DNA from: CAIYZT01 sp947461435
Lineage (GTDB): Bacteria; Pseudomonadota; Alphaproteobacteria; Rhodobacterales; Rhodobacteraceae
Assembly: GCA_965284435.1 (NCBI GenBank)
Contig: OZ260083.1
Coordinates: 2,356,001-2,420,000, forward strand
DNA length: 64,000 nucleotides
Reading direction: 5' to 3'
Part shown: in pieces, positions 25,072 to 34,528 of the stretch
How positions within the stretch are numbered: position 1 is the first letter of the stretch
How the letters are laid out: every line of letters begins with the position of its first letter
Notes under the pieces: generated by a model
Database searches by the model: none
The model's input: the letters and a program-made list of their open reading frames with translations, nothing else
Told to the model about the DNA's origin: nothing
Made by a program: the position numbers and the translations under genes

Positions 25072-26039
25072 CATTGCGCGCCGTAGTTAAGGGCGTCGGG
25101 CATTATTTGCCTGAACGCGTGGTTCCCAACTCTGAATTGGAAGTTTTGGTAGAGACCAGCGATGAATGGATCCGATCACGATCCGGAATCGAACGGCGCC
25201 ATTTTGCCGCCGAGGGAGAAACCACATCTGATCTGGCGACGAAAGCGGCACTTGCGGCGCTTCGTGATGCAGGGATGGATGCGTCTGAGGTGGATGCGAT
25301 CGTTCTGGCGACATCAACCGCCGATCTCACATTTCCTTCGGCGGCCACGATGGTTCAGGCCAAACTGGGCATGACACGCGGTTTCGCTTTTGACCTTCAG
25401 GCGGTATGCGCCGGATATGTCTATGCCTTGACCAATGCCAACGCGTTGATTTTATCGGGTCAGGCCAAAACGGTTTTGGTGATCGGGGCGGAAACTTTTT
25501 CCAAACTGATGGACTGGGGCGACCGCACAACCTGTGTTTTGTTCGGGGATGGCGCCGGCGCTCTTGTTCTAAAGGCAGAAGAACAGCCCGGAACCAATAC
25601 GGATCGCGGGATCTTGTCGAGCGATCTGAACAGTGATGGACGGTTCAAGGACCTGCTTTATGTCGATGGTGGGGTCAGCACAGGACGGACGGGCCATTTG
25701 CGCATGGAAGGCAAAGAGGTCTTTCGTCATGCCATCGAAAAACTGGCTGAGACTGCGCATTGCGCATTGGAAAAAGCAGGGTTGACCAGTGACGATGTGG
25801 ATTGGATCGTGCCACATCAGGCCAATATCCGCATAATCGAGGGGACGGCAAAACGGATGCAGGTGTCGATGGACCGTGTGATTGTGACGGTTCAAGATCA
25901 TGGGAACACGTCCGCTGCTTCGATTCCTTTGGCGATATCCGTGGGCAAGGCGCGCGGTCAAATCAAAGAGGGCGACCTGTTGGTCACCGAGGCCATTGGC
26001 GGTGGCTTGGCGTGGGGTTCGGTCGTCTTGCGGATGTAA
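25068..26039 (+). CDS. fabH: 3-oxoacyl-ACP synthase III (FabH)
   Basis: Starts fatty acid synthesis by condensing acyl-CoA with malonyl-ACP. Seen: the catalytic triad as Cys in QAVCAGYVYAL, His in VPHQAN and Asn in DHGNTSAAS, plus DEWIRSRSGI and the C-terminal EAIGGGLAWG. 323 residues. Translationally coupled to plsX. Confidence 0.97.
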   Translation: MTLRAVVKGVGHYLPERVVPNSELEVLVETSDEWIRSRSGIERRHFAAEGETTSDLATKAALAALRDAGMDASEVDAIVLATSTADLTFPSAATMVQAKLGMTRGFAFDLQAVCAGYVYALTNANALILSGQAKTVLVIGAETFSKLMDWGDRTTCVLFGDGAGALVLKAEEQPGTNTDRGILSSDLNSDGRFKDLLYVDGGVSTGRTGHLRMEGKEVFRHAIEKLAETAHCALEKAGLTSDDVDWIVPHQANIRIIEGTAKRMQVSMDRVIVTVQDHGNTSAASIPLAISVGKARGQIKEGDLLVTEAIGGGLAWGSVVLRM

Positions 26040-26188
26040 TCTGCGAACTGGTAAAATTCTTGAAAAATACCGGATTTGTGGCGGCAGGGTGATCATCGCG
26101 CATACCTTGAGGTTCAGGGTCCAAGTCACTGTTATTGACTCGCAATTTGATCCCGCGCATGCTTCGGTTCAAAATCGGGGGAATGAAC

Positions 26189-26491
26189 ATGAGTGAAAAG
26201 ACTCTGACACGTATGGACCTGAGCGAAGCGGTGTTTCGCGAAGTAGGTCTTTCGCGCAATGAATCCGCAGATCTGGTCGAGGCGGTGCTTCAAAGCATGT
26301 CTGATGTACTGGCCTCGGGTGAGACGGTCAAAATCTCGTCCTTTGGAACTTTTTCGGTTAGATCGAAGACCGCGCGTGTTGGCCGCAACCCCAAGACGGG
26401 CGACGAAGTTCCAATCTCACCGCGCCGGGTTTTGACGTTCCGGCCATCACATTTGATGAAAGATCGTGTTGCCGCTGGAAAGAAAAAGTAA
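26189..26491 (+). CDS. ihfA: integration host factor alpha subunit
   Basis: DNA-bending nucleoid protein; forms a heterodimer with IhfB. Seen: 100 residues with the HU/IHF fold, GETVKISSFGTFSVRSKTARVGRNPKTG and the DNA-contact proline after GDEV. I chose the ATG at 26189 because GGGGGA lies six bases upstream; another ATG at 26183 is part of that site. Confidence 0.95.
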   Translation: MSEKTLTRMDLSEAVFREVGLSRNESADLVEAVLQSMSDVLASGETVKISSFGTFSVRSKTARVGRNPKTGDEVPISPRRVLTFRPSHLMKDRVAAGKKK

Positions 26492-26506
26492 GGGCGACGT
26501 GCACTG

Positions 26507-27211
26507 ATGGACAAGTCCGCCGAAGCATTTCGAACCATCAGTGAAGTTGCCGAGGCGCTGGATACTCCTGCGCATGTTTTGCGTTTCTGGGAGAGTCGTT
26601 TTCCGCAAATCCGTCCCGTAAAGAGGGCCGGTGGACGCCGCTATTATCGTCCTGTGGATGTAGCCCTCATCGGCGGGATAAAGCACCTGCTTCACGTCGA
26701 AGGGTTAACCATTAGAGGCGTACAGAAAATCTTGCGTGAGCAAGGTGTTAGGCATGTAGCATCCCTTGTAGGAACCGCAGACTTCGGACACGAGGATGAC
26801 GTAGATGCGCAGCTGATCGCGGCAATGACCGAAAAAATCGGTACAGACCATGGCGATGAGGGGGACACAGAGACCCCCAATATGCCGTCGTTTCAGGCCG
26901 TTGAATCCGCGCAGGTCGTGGCACTGGAGACAGCTTTGACGCGCCGGGCAAACCCGGAACCAAAGCGCGAAACGAAATCCGCACCCATCTTGGATATGTC
27001 GGACACCCCGCTGTTCAGCGTTACGGCCCGCGATGGCGAATTGGATGCTCGCAGCACTAACGATACAAGCATGGAAACCCTTGCAGCCGCTCTGCGCACC
27101 CTGCCCCGTCCTATTCCAATTTCCCTTGCGCAGCGCCTTCTGCCCCTGTCAAACCAGCTGGAATCATTGCGCGATCGCATGCAAGATCACCCCGTTGAGA
27201 CAAGCCCATAG
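26507..27211 (+). CDS. MerR-family transcriptional regulator
   Basis: The product is 234 residues with an N-terminal winged helix-turn-helix: FRTISEVAEALDTPAHVLRFWESRF and RRYYRPVDVALIGGI. The C-terminal half has no cysteine cluster and looks poorly conserved, so it is not a metal-type MerR. It lies 15 bases after ihfA; this ihfA-merR pair is common in alphaproteobacteria. Ligand and targets unknown. Confidence 0.88.
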   Translation: MDKSAEAFRTISEVAEALDTPAHVLRFWESRFPQIRPVKRAGGRRYYRPVDVALIGGIKHLLHVEGLTIRGVQKILREQGVRHVASLVGTADFGHEDDVDAQLIAAMTEKIGTDHGDEGDTETPNMPSFQAVESAQVVALETALTRRANPEPKRETKSAPILDMSDTPLFSVTARDGELDARSTNDTSMETLAAALRTLPRPIPISLAQRLLPLSNQLESLRDRMQDHPVETSP

Positions 27212-27267
27212 AAAGATGAACTTTCCTGCTTGCCCCTGCTCGCAAAACAGGTATGAAAGCCGCGTGT

Positions 27268-27345
27268 CGGGCCGTAGCGCAGCCTGGTTAGCGCGTCCGT
27301 CTGGGGGGCGGGAGGTCGAGAGTTCGAATCTCTCCGGCCCGACCA
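27268..27345 (+). tRNA. tRNA-Pro (GGG)
   Basis: Cloverleaf seen directly: a 7-bp acceptor stem CGGGCCG / CGGCCCG, D-arm GCGC...GCGC, an anticodon loop CTGGGGG with anticodon GGG and G37, and a T-arm GAGAG TTCGAAT CTCTC. The discriminator is A and CCA is encoded. Confidence 0.96.
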
Positions 27346-27352
27346 AAGAAAC

Positions 27353-27390
27353 CGCCCGCCTGCCGCAAGGTATGGCGGGCGTTTTCTTTT
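27353..27390 (+). terminator. rho-independent terminator after tRNA-Pro
   Basis: An 8-bp stem CGCCCGCC / GGCGGGCG is followed by TTTTCTTTT. It ends the tRNA transcript shortly before the dCTP deaminase gene. Confidence 0.85.
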
Positions 27391-27411
27391 GATGCGGCAT
27401 TGGGGATGACG

Positions 27412-28491
27412 ATGACGGCTGGCGTGCTTCCAATCCAGACTTTGACCAAGCTTATTGCGCATGGCGTGCTTCGTGGGGCCCCTTCAATTCAGGCCGATCA
27501 GGTGCAGCCAGCAAGTCTTGATCTGCGATTGGGAACGATCGCCTACAGGGTGCGTGCATCCTTTCTTCCGGGCGCGGGTCGCAGTGTTCAGGAAAGGTTG
27601 GCCGAATTTGAAATGCACCGCGTTGATCTGACGCAAGGTGCCGTTCTTGAAAAAGGCTGCGTTTATGTGATCCCATTGATGGAGAGCCTCAATCTGCCAA
27701 CTGGGCTGTCGGCAGTTGCCAATGCCAAATCTTCGACCGGGCGGCTGGATCTGCTGACCCGCACAATCACCGATGGCGGCACAGAATTTGACCGAATCCC
27801 GGATGGATATGATGGCCCTTTGTACGCCGAAGTGTGCCCGCGCAGTTTTTCAGTTCTTGTTCGCTCTGGTCAGCGTTTGAATCAAATCAGATTTCGGCAA
27901 GGAATGGCCGTCTTGGACGATGCGGCTCTTGCGGCCCTTCATGCCAGCGAACCGCTTGTCGATGGAACTGCGGTTATCTCCGACGGATTGGGGTTCTCTG
28001 TGGATTTGCTGCCCAAAAGTGGGGATCTGCTTGGCTACAGGGCCAAACCGCACGCTGGCGTGATCGATATGAACCGGATCGGCCACTACCCGGTGCGCGA
28101 TTTTTGGGAAGAAATCCGATCCGGCGAAGGACGCATCATTCTGGATCCCGGGGCGTTTTATATACTGGTCAGCCGCGAATCGGTGACCATCCCGCCAGAC
28201 TATGCTGCGGAAATGGCACCCTATTTGGCCATGGTTGGCGAATTTCGCGTGCACTATGCCGGATTTTTTGATCCCGGATTTGGGTATGCAGCCGCAGGTG
28301 GCGCAGGATCGCGCGGCGTGCTTGAGGTGCGCTGCCACGAGGCGCCCTTTGTGTTGGAGCATGGGCAGATCGTGGGCCGGTTGGTCTACGAACGCATGCA
28401 AGAGCGTCCCAAGACGCTCTACGGGGCTGGTATCGCCTCAAATTATCAGGGTCAGGGGCTAAAGCTGGCCAAGCAGTTCCGATTGGACTGA
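27412..28491 (+). CDS. dcd: two-domain 2'-deoxycytidine 5'-triphosphate deaminase
   Basis: Deaminates dCTP to dUTP for thymidylate synthesis. Seen: 359 residues, about twice the size of E. coli Dcd, with an N-terminal half containing ANAKSSTGRLDLLTRTITDGG and a second half with VSRESVTIPPDYAAEMAPY and GFFDPGFGY, matching the duplicated DCD_N form of alphaproteobacteria. The ATG at 27412 has GGGGA five bases upstream; upstream TTG and ATG codons are alternatives. Confidence 0.88.
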   Translation: MTAGVLPIQTLTKLIAHGVLRGAPSIQADQVQPASLDLRLGTIAYRVRASFLPGAGRSVQERLAEFEMHRVDLTQGAVLEKGCVYVIPLMESLNLPTGLSAVANAKSSTGRLDLLTRTITDGGTEFDRIPDGYDGPLYAEVCPRSFSVLVRSGQRLNQIRFRQGMAVLDDAALAALHASEPLVDGTAVISDGLGFSVDLLPKSGDLLGYRAKPHAGVIDMNRIGHYPVRDFWEEIRSGEGRIILDPGAFYILVSRESVTIPPDYAAEMAPYLAMVGEFRVHYAGFFDPGFGYAAAGGAGSRGVLEVRCHEAPFVLEHGQIVGRLVYERMQERPKTLYGAGIASNYQGQGLKLAKQFRLD

Positions 28492-28498
28492 TGGCCTT

Positions 28499-28711
28499 TT
28501 ACCTGCCTATACGCCGTGCCAGCGAGGCCGCCTGCTTTGCCCGTTTCGCCGATGCCTTTGCTTCGCTCATCTGGGCCAACTCTTCCGGTGTCATCTCTTC
28601 AGCGGATTTTCCGCGGCCAACGGCATAGTTTATTCCTGCATCGACGCCTTTGCCGACCAATTTGCGAACCACCATATTGATGATCATGTTCAAAATACGC
28701 GACAGGTCCAT
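28499..28711 (-). CDS. conserved small hypothetical protein after scpB
   Basis: A 70-residue protein with a hydrophobic N-terminal stretch (LSRILNMIINMVVRKLVGKGVDAGINYAV) and a charged helical tail rich in Ala, Lys and Glu. It lies two bases beyond scpB on the same strand and ends eight bases before the convergent dcd stop. No function is recognised. It is kept as real because of operon position and a good start context. Confidence 0.65.
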   Translation of the reverse strand: MDLSRILNMIINMVVRKLVGKGVDAGINYAVGRGKSAEEMTPEELAQMSEAKASAKRAKQAASLARRIGR

Positions 28712-28713
28712 GA

Positions 28714-29349
28714 TTACTCCTCAAACATTTCTGATTGGCCCAAGGCCTCTGGATCATCGTCCAAAGCCTCGCGGCCGGGAACGGGGCGGCTATCAAGCAG
28801 ACCTGCAGCACGCAGTTCTTTCAAGCCCGGCAAATCACGTGCAGATTCAAGACCAAAATGATCCAGAAAACCTTCGGTTACCACAAAGGTGACCGGCCGC
28901 CCTGGGGTCATGCGGCGGCGGCCAAGGCGGATCCAGTCCAACTCCATCAGTTGGTCAATTGTGCCGCGCGAAACAGCAACGCCCCTGATCTCTTCGATCT
29001 CGGCCCGTGTAACGGGCTGATGATAGGCGACGATCGCCAAAGTTTCGATAGCTGCTCGCGAAAGCTTTCGCGTTTCCGTCGTCTCGCGCGCCATCAAATG
29101 ACCAAGATCTGGCGCGGTGCGGAACGCATAAGCATCGCCCACGCGCATTATTTTCACCCCGCGACCTTCGTATCGGTGGCGAAGGGTGACCAAAGCCTCA
29201 GCAGGATCTGCGCCCTGTGGCAAACGCGTGACAAGCTCGGCTACCGTGACCGGCTCAAGCGAAGCGAACAGGATCGCTTCGACCATGCGTTCTTGCTCTC
29301 CCATGGGTGGCGCTTCGAACAAGCTTTGTTCAAGGGTTTTCTCGCTCAT
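28714..29349 (-). CDS. scpB: segregation and condensation protein B
   Basis: Winged-helix subunit of the SMC-ScpAB condensin. Seen: ERMVEAILFASLEPVTVAEL, ETLAIVAYHQPVTRAEIEEIRGV and LGRRRMTPGRPVTFVVTEGFLDHFGL. 211 residues. The start overlaps the scpA stop (ATGA). Confidence 0.93.
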   Translation of the reverse strand: MSEKTLEQSLFEAPPMGEQERMVEAILFASLEPVTVAELVTRLPQGADPAEALVTLRHRYEGRGVKIMRVGDAYAFRTAPDLGHLMARETTETRKLSRAAIETLAIVAYHQPVTRAEIEEIRGVAVSRGTIDQLMELDWIRLGRRRMTPGRPVTFVVTEGFLDHFGLESARDLPGLKELRAAGLLDSRPVPGREALDDDPEALGQSEMFEE

Positions 29350-30143
29350 GCGTCGCCCTCTCGTCGTCTGATCTGGATCGGTGAAAAAACCTCGGCCTGA
29401 CGGATCACAACTTGGCCGCGTTTGGCCATTTCAAGGATCGCCGCGAAGTTTGCAGCGGTGGCCGATCTGCGGCGTGCAGGTGCCAGTTGCCATCCTTCGG
29501 GCAAGAATGAGGTCAAGTCCGACCAATCCCCGACATAGCCAATCAGGCCGCGCATGCGATCAAGTGCCTGCTCCATTGTAAAAATGTTCTGCCGGTCAAA
29601 GGCATAGGGACGAAATTCATCTTTGGTGCGGATCCGTGCATAGGCCCTTAGCAGATCGATCAGACTGGCTTCGTACTGAACCGCGCGGTGGCGAATCTGT
29701 GTTTCGGGGGCCCCGCGCGCAAAAAAATCCCGCCCCTTTTGATCACGGGCCATCAATTTCGCCGCCACCTCACGCATCGCTGCCAAGCGTTCCAACTGAA
29801 AGGACAAATGCGCCGCCAGTTCTTCGGCGCTTGGTCCCTCTTCTCCGGGGATCGGCGGCAACAGCAAGCGGGATTTCAGATAGGCCAACCACGCCGCCAT
29901 CACAAGATAATCTGCAGCCAGTTCGATCCGAAGACTTTGCGCCTTGCCCACAAAAACCAGATATTGTTCAACAAGTTGAAGGATGGATACCTTCAGCAAA
30001 TCCACCTTTTGGGTCCGCGACAGCATCAAAAGCAAATCAAGCGGGCCCTCAAAACCATCTACATCGATAATAAAAGCCTCCGCCTCCAGCCGTTCGGCTG
30101 GGGCGATGCGTTCTGGGGATGTCCAATCGTCAGGTTGGGCCAT
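29346..30143 (-). CDS. scpA: segregation and condensation protein A
   Basis: Kleisin subunit bridging SMC heads. Seen: N-terminal VDGFEGPLDLLLMLSRTQKVDLLKVSILQLVEQYL and the YLVMAAWLAYLKSRLLLP helix; a C-terminal winged helix around SATAANFAAILEMAKRGQV. 265 residues. It lies 11 bases after nagZ and is coupled to scpB. Confidence 0.93.
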   Translation of the reverse strand: MAQPDDWTSPERIAPAERLEAEAFIIDVDGFEGPLDLLLMLSRTQKVDLLKVSILQLVEQYLVFVGKAQSLRIELAADYLVMAAWLAYLKSRLLLPPIPGEEGPSAEELAAHLSFQLERLAAMREVAAKLMARDQKGRDFFARGAPETQIRHRAVQYEASLIDLLRAYARIRTKDEFRPYAFDRQNIFTMEQALDRMRGLIGYVGDWSDLTSFLPEGWQLAPARRRSATAANFAAILEMAKRGQVVIRQAEVFSPIQIRRREGDA

Positions 30144-30154
30144 TCAGATGCCAG

Positions 30155-31153
30155 TCAGATCAGAAGTGACTTAAGTTCGGCATCCAAGGCATCCGTGTCA
30201 AGCTCATCACCAGTTGGTGCCATGGACAGAACTTTGGTGGCTTTGCGCAAACTGTCCGACCGCAAGGAACCCGCAGCCTTCGCAACAGATTGCATTTCCG
30301 CCAAATCACCATTGCAATGCAGCGCAAGATCACAGCCAGCATCCATTGAAAGGGCCGTACGATCGTACAGGGTGCCGGTCAGCGCCTTCATGTTCAGATC
30401 ATCCGTCATCAACAGACCCTTAAAGCCAATTTCCTCTCGAATAATGCGGATCAGAGTCGGCGATTGTGTGGCAGGACGGCTGTCAAAGGCGGAAAACACA
30501 ATGTGCGCCGTCATCGCAAAGGGCAATTCTGCCAACGCTTTAAAGGGTACAAAATCTGAGTCTTGCAGGGTCTCTGCCTCTGCCGTCACCTTTGGTAAAT
30601 CATGATGCGTATCATTCTCGGATCTGCCGTGACCTGGCAAATGTTTGACAACGGGCCAAACACCTTCGGCCATCAAGCCGCGGGCAACTGCCAAACTGAT
30701 TTCGGCCACCATTTTCGGATCAGAAGAATAGCACCGGTTGCGCAAAAAGGGATGGGTTGTCGGGATGATAACATCGGCTGTTGGCGCACAGTTCCCCGTG
30801 ATCCCAACGTCGAGCAATTCGCGCGCAATCAAACGATAGCGCAAAGCCATTGCTCTTGCCGCGTTCGGTCCGGCGGACTGGACAAAATCAAGTGGAGCAG
30901 GCCACTCCCGCCAGTGTGGCGCCCTCAGGCGCTGAACACGGCCCCCCTCTTGATCCACAAAAATGGGAACATCCCGCCCCACGCAGTCCCTTAGACTGGT
31001 GGTCAACTGTTTCAACTGCTTGGGGTTTTCAACATTTCGGCCAAACAGGATAAAGCCGAATGGCTGGCTCTCTGCGAAGAAAGACGCTTCTGCACGTCCC
31101 AAAGTGGCCCCCTCGCAGCCAAAGATAGCTGCGGTTTGGCCATAGGGTGTCAT
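30155..31153 (-). CDS. nagZ: beta-N-acetylhexosaminidase NagZ
   Basis: Family 3 glycosidase releasing GlcNAc from muropeptides in cytoplasmic peptidoglycan recycling. Seen: FVDQEGGRVQRLR, the catalytic KHLPGHGRSENDTHHDLP loop with the Asp/His pair, and LLMTDDLNMKAL with the nucleophile Asp. 332 residues. Its start overlaps the SPOR gene stop by ATGA. Confidence 0.93.
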   Translation of the reverse strand: MTPYGQTAAIFGCEGATLGRAEASFFAESQPFGFILFGRNVENPKQLKQLTTSLRDCVGRDVPIFVDQEGGRVQRLRAPHWREWPAPLDFVQSAGPNAARAMALRYRLIARELLDVGITGNCAPTADVIIPTTHPFLRNRCYSSDPKMVAEISLAVARGLMAEGVWPVVKHLPGHGRSENDTHHDLPKVTAEAETLQDSDFVPFKALAELPFAMTAHIVFSAFDSRPATQSPTLIRIIREEIGFKGLLMTDDLNMKALTGTLYDRTALSMDAGCDLALHCNGDLAEMQSVAKAAGSLRSDSLRKATKVLSMAPTGDELDTDALDAELKSLLI

Positions 31154-32118
31154 CGTTGTGTTACCGGAATGCAGGTGGCATTTTCAGCCAAGAGTGCCGT
31201 GCAGAACCGGCGCGATTCATCTTCATCTGCAAATCCAACGGCCCTCAGGCGATAAAATGTGCGCCCGCCGCTTTGCGCAGGCTGCACCACAAGGGTCTTC
31301 CCGGCCATCAGTTCAGGGAAACGTTCAGACAGCCGCCCCCAATCAGACTTTGCCATTTCCGCGTCATCATAGGCCCCAAGCTGAACCAACCGGGTCCCAG
31401 CCGCAATCGTCGACGGATCGGCCTCCGCAGGAGCGGTTGTCGCAGGCGCGGCCTGCGGCTCAGCGATGGCGATCTCTGCCGGACTTTCGCTGACGGGGGC
31501 TGCGGTAAGTGCGCTTGCGACAGTCTGCGTGGTCGGACGTGCCATCGGCCGGACGGTACCAGCAGAAGCGACCTGCGCTGCGAGTGGGGCAGTCTGAGCT
31601 TCCGGTTCTTGCAGCGCCTGAGCCAAGGCAGCAGCGACAGCATCTTGGTCGGCCGTCGGAATTTCAGTTGCCACCAATTGGGCATTGTTCGTCGACGTCA
31701 TGTCGGCTGCAGGCACATCATTCCCCGCTTCCGAATTGGCCGAGACCACTGGTTTGGCCAAACCGGCGGCATCCTCAGCACTTAATTCCTGGGGTGCTGG
31801 TGCAAGAAATAACTGATCAGGCAAAGGCGCTGATGTTCCGGCTGCGGCAACAGCATTTACCGAAAGGCCTTGATGTCCCGTCACATCTCCGCCCGGATCT
31901 GCTGGCGCAACGCGCATGGCCCCCCCAAATGCGCGCATGACTGGAACCCCGGTGACGTCTCTGACGGCAAGCTGATAGCCCCACCATATGGCACCGACCA
32001 AAAGTATAACTGAAGTTGCTGCCCCGGCCAGGTGCAACAACCGGTCATATCTGCGCGTCGGCAGTGCCTGACCTGACGTATAGCCAGCGTCGAAGTCATC
32101 ATAGTCTATATCAGCCAT
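31150..32118 (-). CDS. SPOR-domain membrane protein
   Basis: The product is 322 residues: a short cytoplasmic tail, one transmembrane helix (LLHLAGAATSVILLVGAIWWGYQLAV), a long Pro/Ala-rich periplasmic linker, and a C-terminal SPOR domain (LVQLGAYDDAEMAKSDWGRLSERFP ... FYRLRAVGFADEDESRRFC) that binds denuded glycan at septa. The ATG at 32118 follows GAGGCGAAG. Position between argS and nagZ is conserved in Rhodobacterales. Likely role in division or envelope maintenance. Confidence 0.85.
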   Translation of the reverse strand: MADIDYDDFDAGYTSGQALPTRRYDRLLHLAGAATSVILLVGAIWWGYQLAVRDVTGVPVMRAFGGAMRVAPADPGGDVTGHQGLSVNAVAAAGTSAPLPDQLFLAPAPQELSAEDAAGLAKPVVSANSEAGNDVPAADMTSTNNAQLVATEIPTADQDAVAAALAQALQEPEAQTAPLAAQVASAGTVRPMARPTTQTVASALTAAPVSESPAEIAIAEPQAAPATTAPAEADPSTIAAGTRLVQLGAYDDAEMAKSDWGRLSERFPELMAGKTLVVQPAQSGGRTFYRLRAVGFADEDESRRFCTALLAENATCIPVTQR

Positions 32119-32194
32119 CTTCGCCTCATCTCGTCCAAGGTGATACATGCCACCTCGGATCTTTTTCTTGCTCAGAGCCGGCTTTGCACTTGGA

Positions 32195-33940
32195 TCAGCG
32201 CATTTCGTGTACCGGTTTAACCCCCAAGATACCTAAGCCTGTTGCAATCACAACGCCCGTTGAGCGCGCCATTGCAATTTTTGCAGCAGATGTTGCGACA
32301 TTGCCCTCTTGGATAAACCGCAAAGACGAATCGTCGTTTCCACGGTTCCAAAGGGAATGAAAATCTGAAGCCAATTCATACAGATAGAAGGCAATTCTAT
32401 GCGGCTCATTAGATTTCGCGGCTATCTCGATAAGACGCGGCCATTCCCCCAATTGACGGGCGAGTTTCAATTCCGCCTCATGTTCCAACTGCGAAAGGTC
32501 TGCATCAGCCAAATCCGCGTCGGAAAAACTCATTCCCGCTTCGGCTGCTTTGCGCAGGACAGAATTCACGCGGGCATGGGCATACTGAACATAAAAGACC
32601 GGATTGTCCTTAGACTGCTCCAGAACTTTGTCGAAATCGAAGTCCAATGAGACATCGTTTTTCCGGGTCAGCATCATGAAACGAGTCACATCAGCGCCGG
32701 CCTGTTCAACCACATCACGCAGGGTGACAAAGGTCCCTGCCCGCTTGGACATCTTGAAGGGTTCGCCGCCTTTGAACAATTTCACCAGTTGAACCAACTT
32801 GATATCCAGCGGCACCCGCCCGTTCGACAGCGCGGACACCGCCGCTTTCATGCGTTTGACATAACCACCGTGGTCCGCGCCGAAGATGTCGATCAACTGA
32901 TCAAATCCGCGCTGCACCTTGTCGTAGTGATAGGCGATATCGGGGGCGAAATACGTCCAGGATCCGTCAGATTTCATGACGGGCCGATCAACATCATCGC
33001 CATGTGCGGTTGACCGAAACAACGTCTGTTGACGTGGTTCCCAATCGTCCAAAGTCTTGCCTTTTGGCGGTTCAAGCACGCCTTCGTAGATCAATCCCTG
33101 ATCGCGCAGCGCCTGCAAGGCAGCCTCGATTTTTCCCGTCCCGTAGAGTGCTTTTTCGCTGGAAAACACGTCCATCTGAACGCCCAATTGCGCAAGATCA
33201 CCGCGAATTTCTGCCATCATCATTTCGGTGGCAAACTCGCGTACGTCCTTCATCCAGTATTGTTCGCCCTTATCCAACAGGCTGTCGCCATATTTTGCCT
33301 TTAGCGCCTCCCCCACCGGAATAAGATAGTCACCGGGGTAAAGCCCTTCGCGGATTTCGGGTTCCAATCCATTGGCTTCGCGATAGCGTTCAAACGCCGA
33401 CCGCGCCAGAACGTCGACCTGCGCGCCCCCGTCGTTGATGTAATACTCCCGCGTGACCTTCCAGCCAGAAAAGGCCAAAAGTCGCGCCAATGCATCCCCA
33501 ACAACGGCCCCGCGCACATGACCGACATGCATCGGTCCTGTGGGGTTGGCCGATACGAATTCAATGTTCACTTTGGCCCCATTGCCCAAAGTGGAACGAC
33601 CGTAGTCGAGTCCGGTCGTCAATATCACCTTGACGATATCCTGCCAGACAGCAGCGGTCAGGCGCATGTTGATGAATCCGGGACCTGCCACATCTACTGC
33701 CGCAATACGCGGATCTTTTGCCAGTTCCTCTGCCAAGGCTTCGGCTATCGCTTTGGGTGACAATCCGGCTGCCTTGGAAAGAACCATCGCGGCATTGGTC
33801 ATCATATCGCCATGCGCAGGGTCGCGCGGCGGTTCCACCGACACACCTGAAGTATCAAGGCCAGATGGCAGCAGCCCGCGCTCGGCCAGATTGGCCAAGG
33901 ATTGAACAACGGCAACACGAAGTTCGGCGAAGAGATTCAT
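32195..33940 (-). CDS. argS: arginyl-tRNA synthetase
   Basis: Class I synthetase charging tRNA-Arg. Seen: N-terminal Add-1 domain, the HIGH-like motif ANPTGPMHVGHVRG, the KMSK motif FKMSKRAGTF, and the C-terminal DALR anticodon domain beginning near YVQYAHARVNSVLRKA. The ATG at 33940 (MNLFAELR) has AGGA upstream; the longer frame to 34033 is not family-like. 581 residues. Confidence 0.96.
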   Translation of the reverse strand: MNLFAELRVAVVQSLANLAERGLLPSGLDTSGVSVEPPRDPAHGDMMTNAAMVLSKAAGLSPKAIAEALAEELAKDPRIAAVDVAGPGFINMRLTAAVWQDIVKVILTTGLDYGRSTLGNGAKVNIEFVSANPTGPMHVGHVRGAVVGDALARLLAFSGWKVTREYYINDGGAQVDVLARSAFERYREANGLEPEIREGLYPGDYLIPVGEALKAKYGDSLLDKGEQYWMKDVREFATEMMMAEIRGDLAQLGVQMDVFSSEKALYGTGKIEAALQALRDQGLIYEGVLEPPKGKTLDDWEPRQQTLFRSTAHGDDVDRPVMKSDGSWTYFAPDIAYHYDKVQRGFDQLIDIFGADHGGYVKRMKAAVSALSNGRVPLDIKLVQLVKLFKGGEPFKMSKRAGTFVTLRDVVEQAGADVTRFMMLTRKNDVSLDFDFDKVLEQSKDNPVFYVQYAHARVNSVLRKAAEAGMSFSDADLADADLSQLEHEAELKLARQLGEWPRLIEIAAKSNEPHRIAFYLYELASDFHSLWNRGNDDSSLRFIQEGNVATSAAKIAMARSTGVVIATGLGILGVKPVHEMR

Positions 33941-34054
33941 TTGATCAATTCCTGTCTGATGCCGCTCGGATTGCCAGAGGCGGGCAGACAGGTCAAGGAC
34001 GAGCGGTCGTTTTGCTTGCGCAGGCCGTCGCAAAGACCGCCAATCGTTGTGCTT

Positions 34055-34420
34055 TCAGGGCGTTTTCTGCGAGGCAGCCTTGGGGATCTTGGCCTTGCGC
34101 AGATAATGTGCTTCGCGTGCCCCGAAATAGAACGTGACTACCGCACCTTGCATCCACCACAGCGGTTCAGGCACCCGGGACAACGCCTCCATCCTTGCGG
34201 AAAACCCACTTGGATCAAAAACAGCATAGGCAAAAAGGGCTACTGTCAGCATAATCAAGACGGGACGCGGCAAACGATTGAGGCTGTCGATGATCTGATC
34301 ATAATGCCTTGAAAGCGACGACCCGCCGCCTGCGGCCACTTCTGATCCATAATTGCTGCCATCGCCGCCAACGGAGGGTGCGCGCGGTTGGCGCGGCAGA
34401 GTGGTGTCGCCGATACCCAT
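34055..34420 (-). CDS. GTA-type holin-family protein
   Basis: A 121-residue protein with a polar, Gly/Ser-rich N-terminus, a charged amphipathic helix (LSRHYDQIIDSLNRLPRP), and hydrophobic helices (VLIMLTVALFAYAVF and EPLWWMQGAVVTFYFGA) ending in REAHYLRK. This pattern matches the three-TM holin family tied to release of gene transfer agents in Rhodobacterales. It lies between ccmE and argS; no endolysin gene is beside it. The family call is from memory of its pattern. Confidence 0.7.
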   Translation of the reverse strand: MGIGDTTLPRQPRAPSVGGDGSNYGSEVAAGGGSSLSRHYDQIIDSLNRLPRPVLIMLTVALFAYAVFDPSGFSARMEALSRVPEPLWWMQGAVVTFYFGAREAHYLRKAKIPKAASQKTP

Positions 34421-34528
34421 ACCTTTTCCTTTGATCTGCTTCGATCACATCAAGGTATTCACCAAAGGTTAAAACTTTTGAACGCGGCCGTTCGCAAGCG
34501 ATAAATCCGCACCGGGTTCAAAGGCAAA

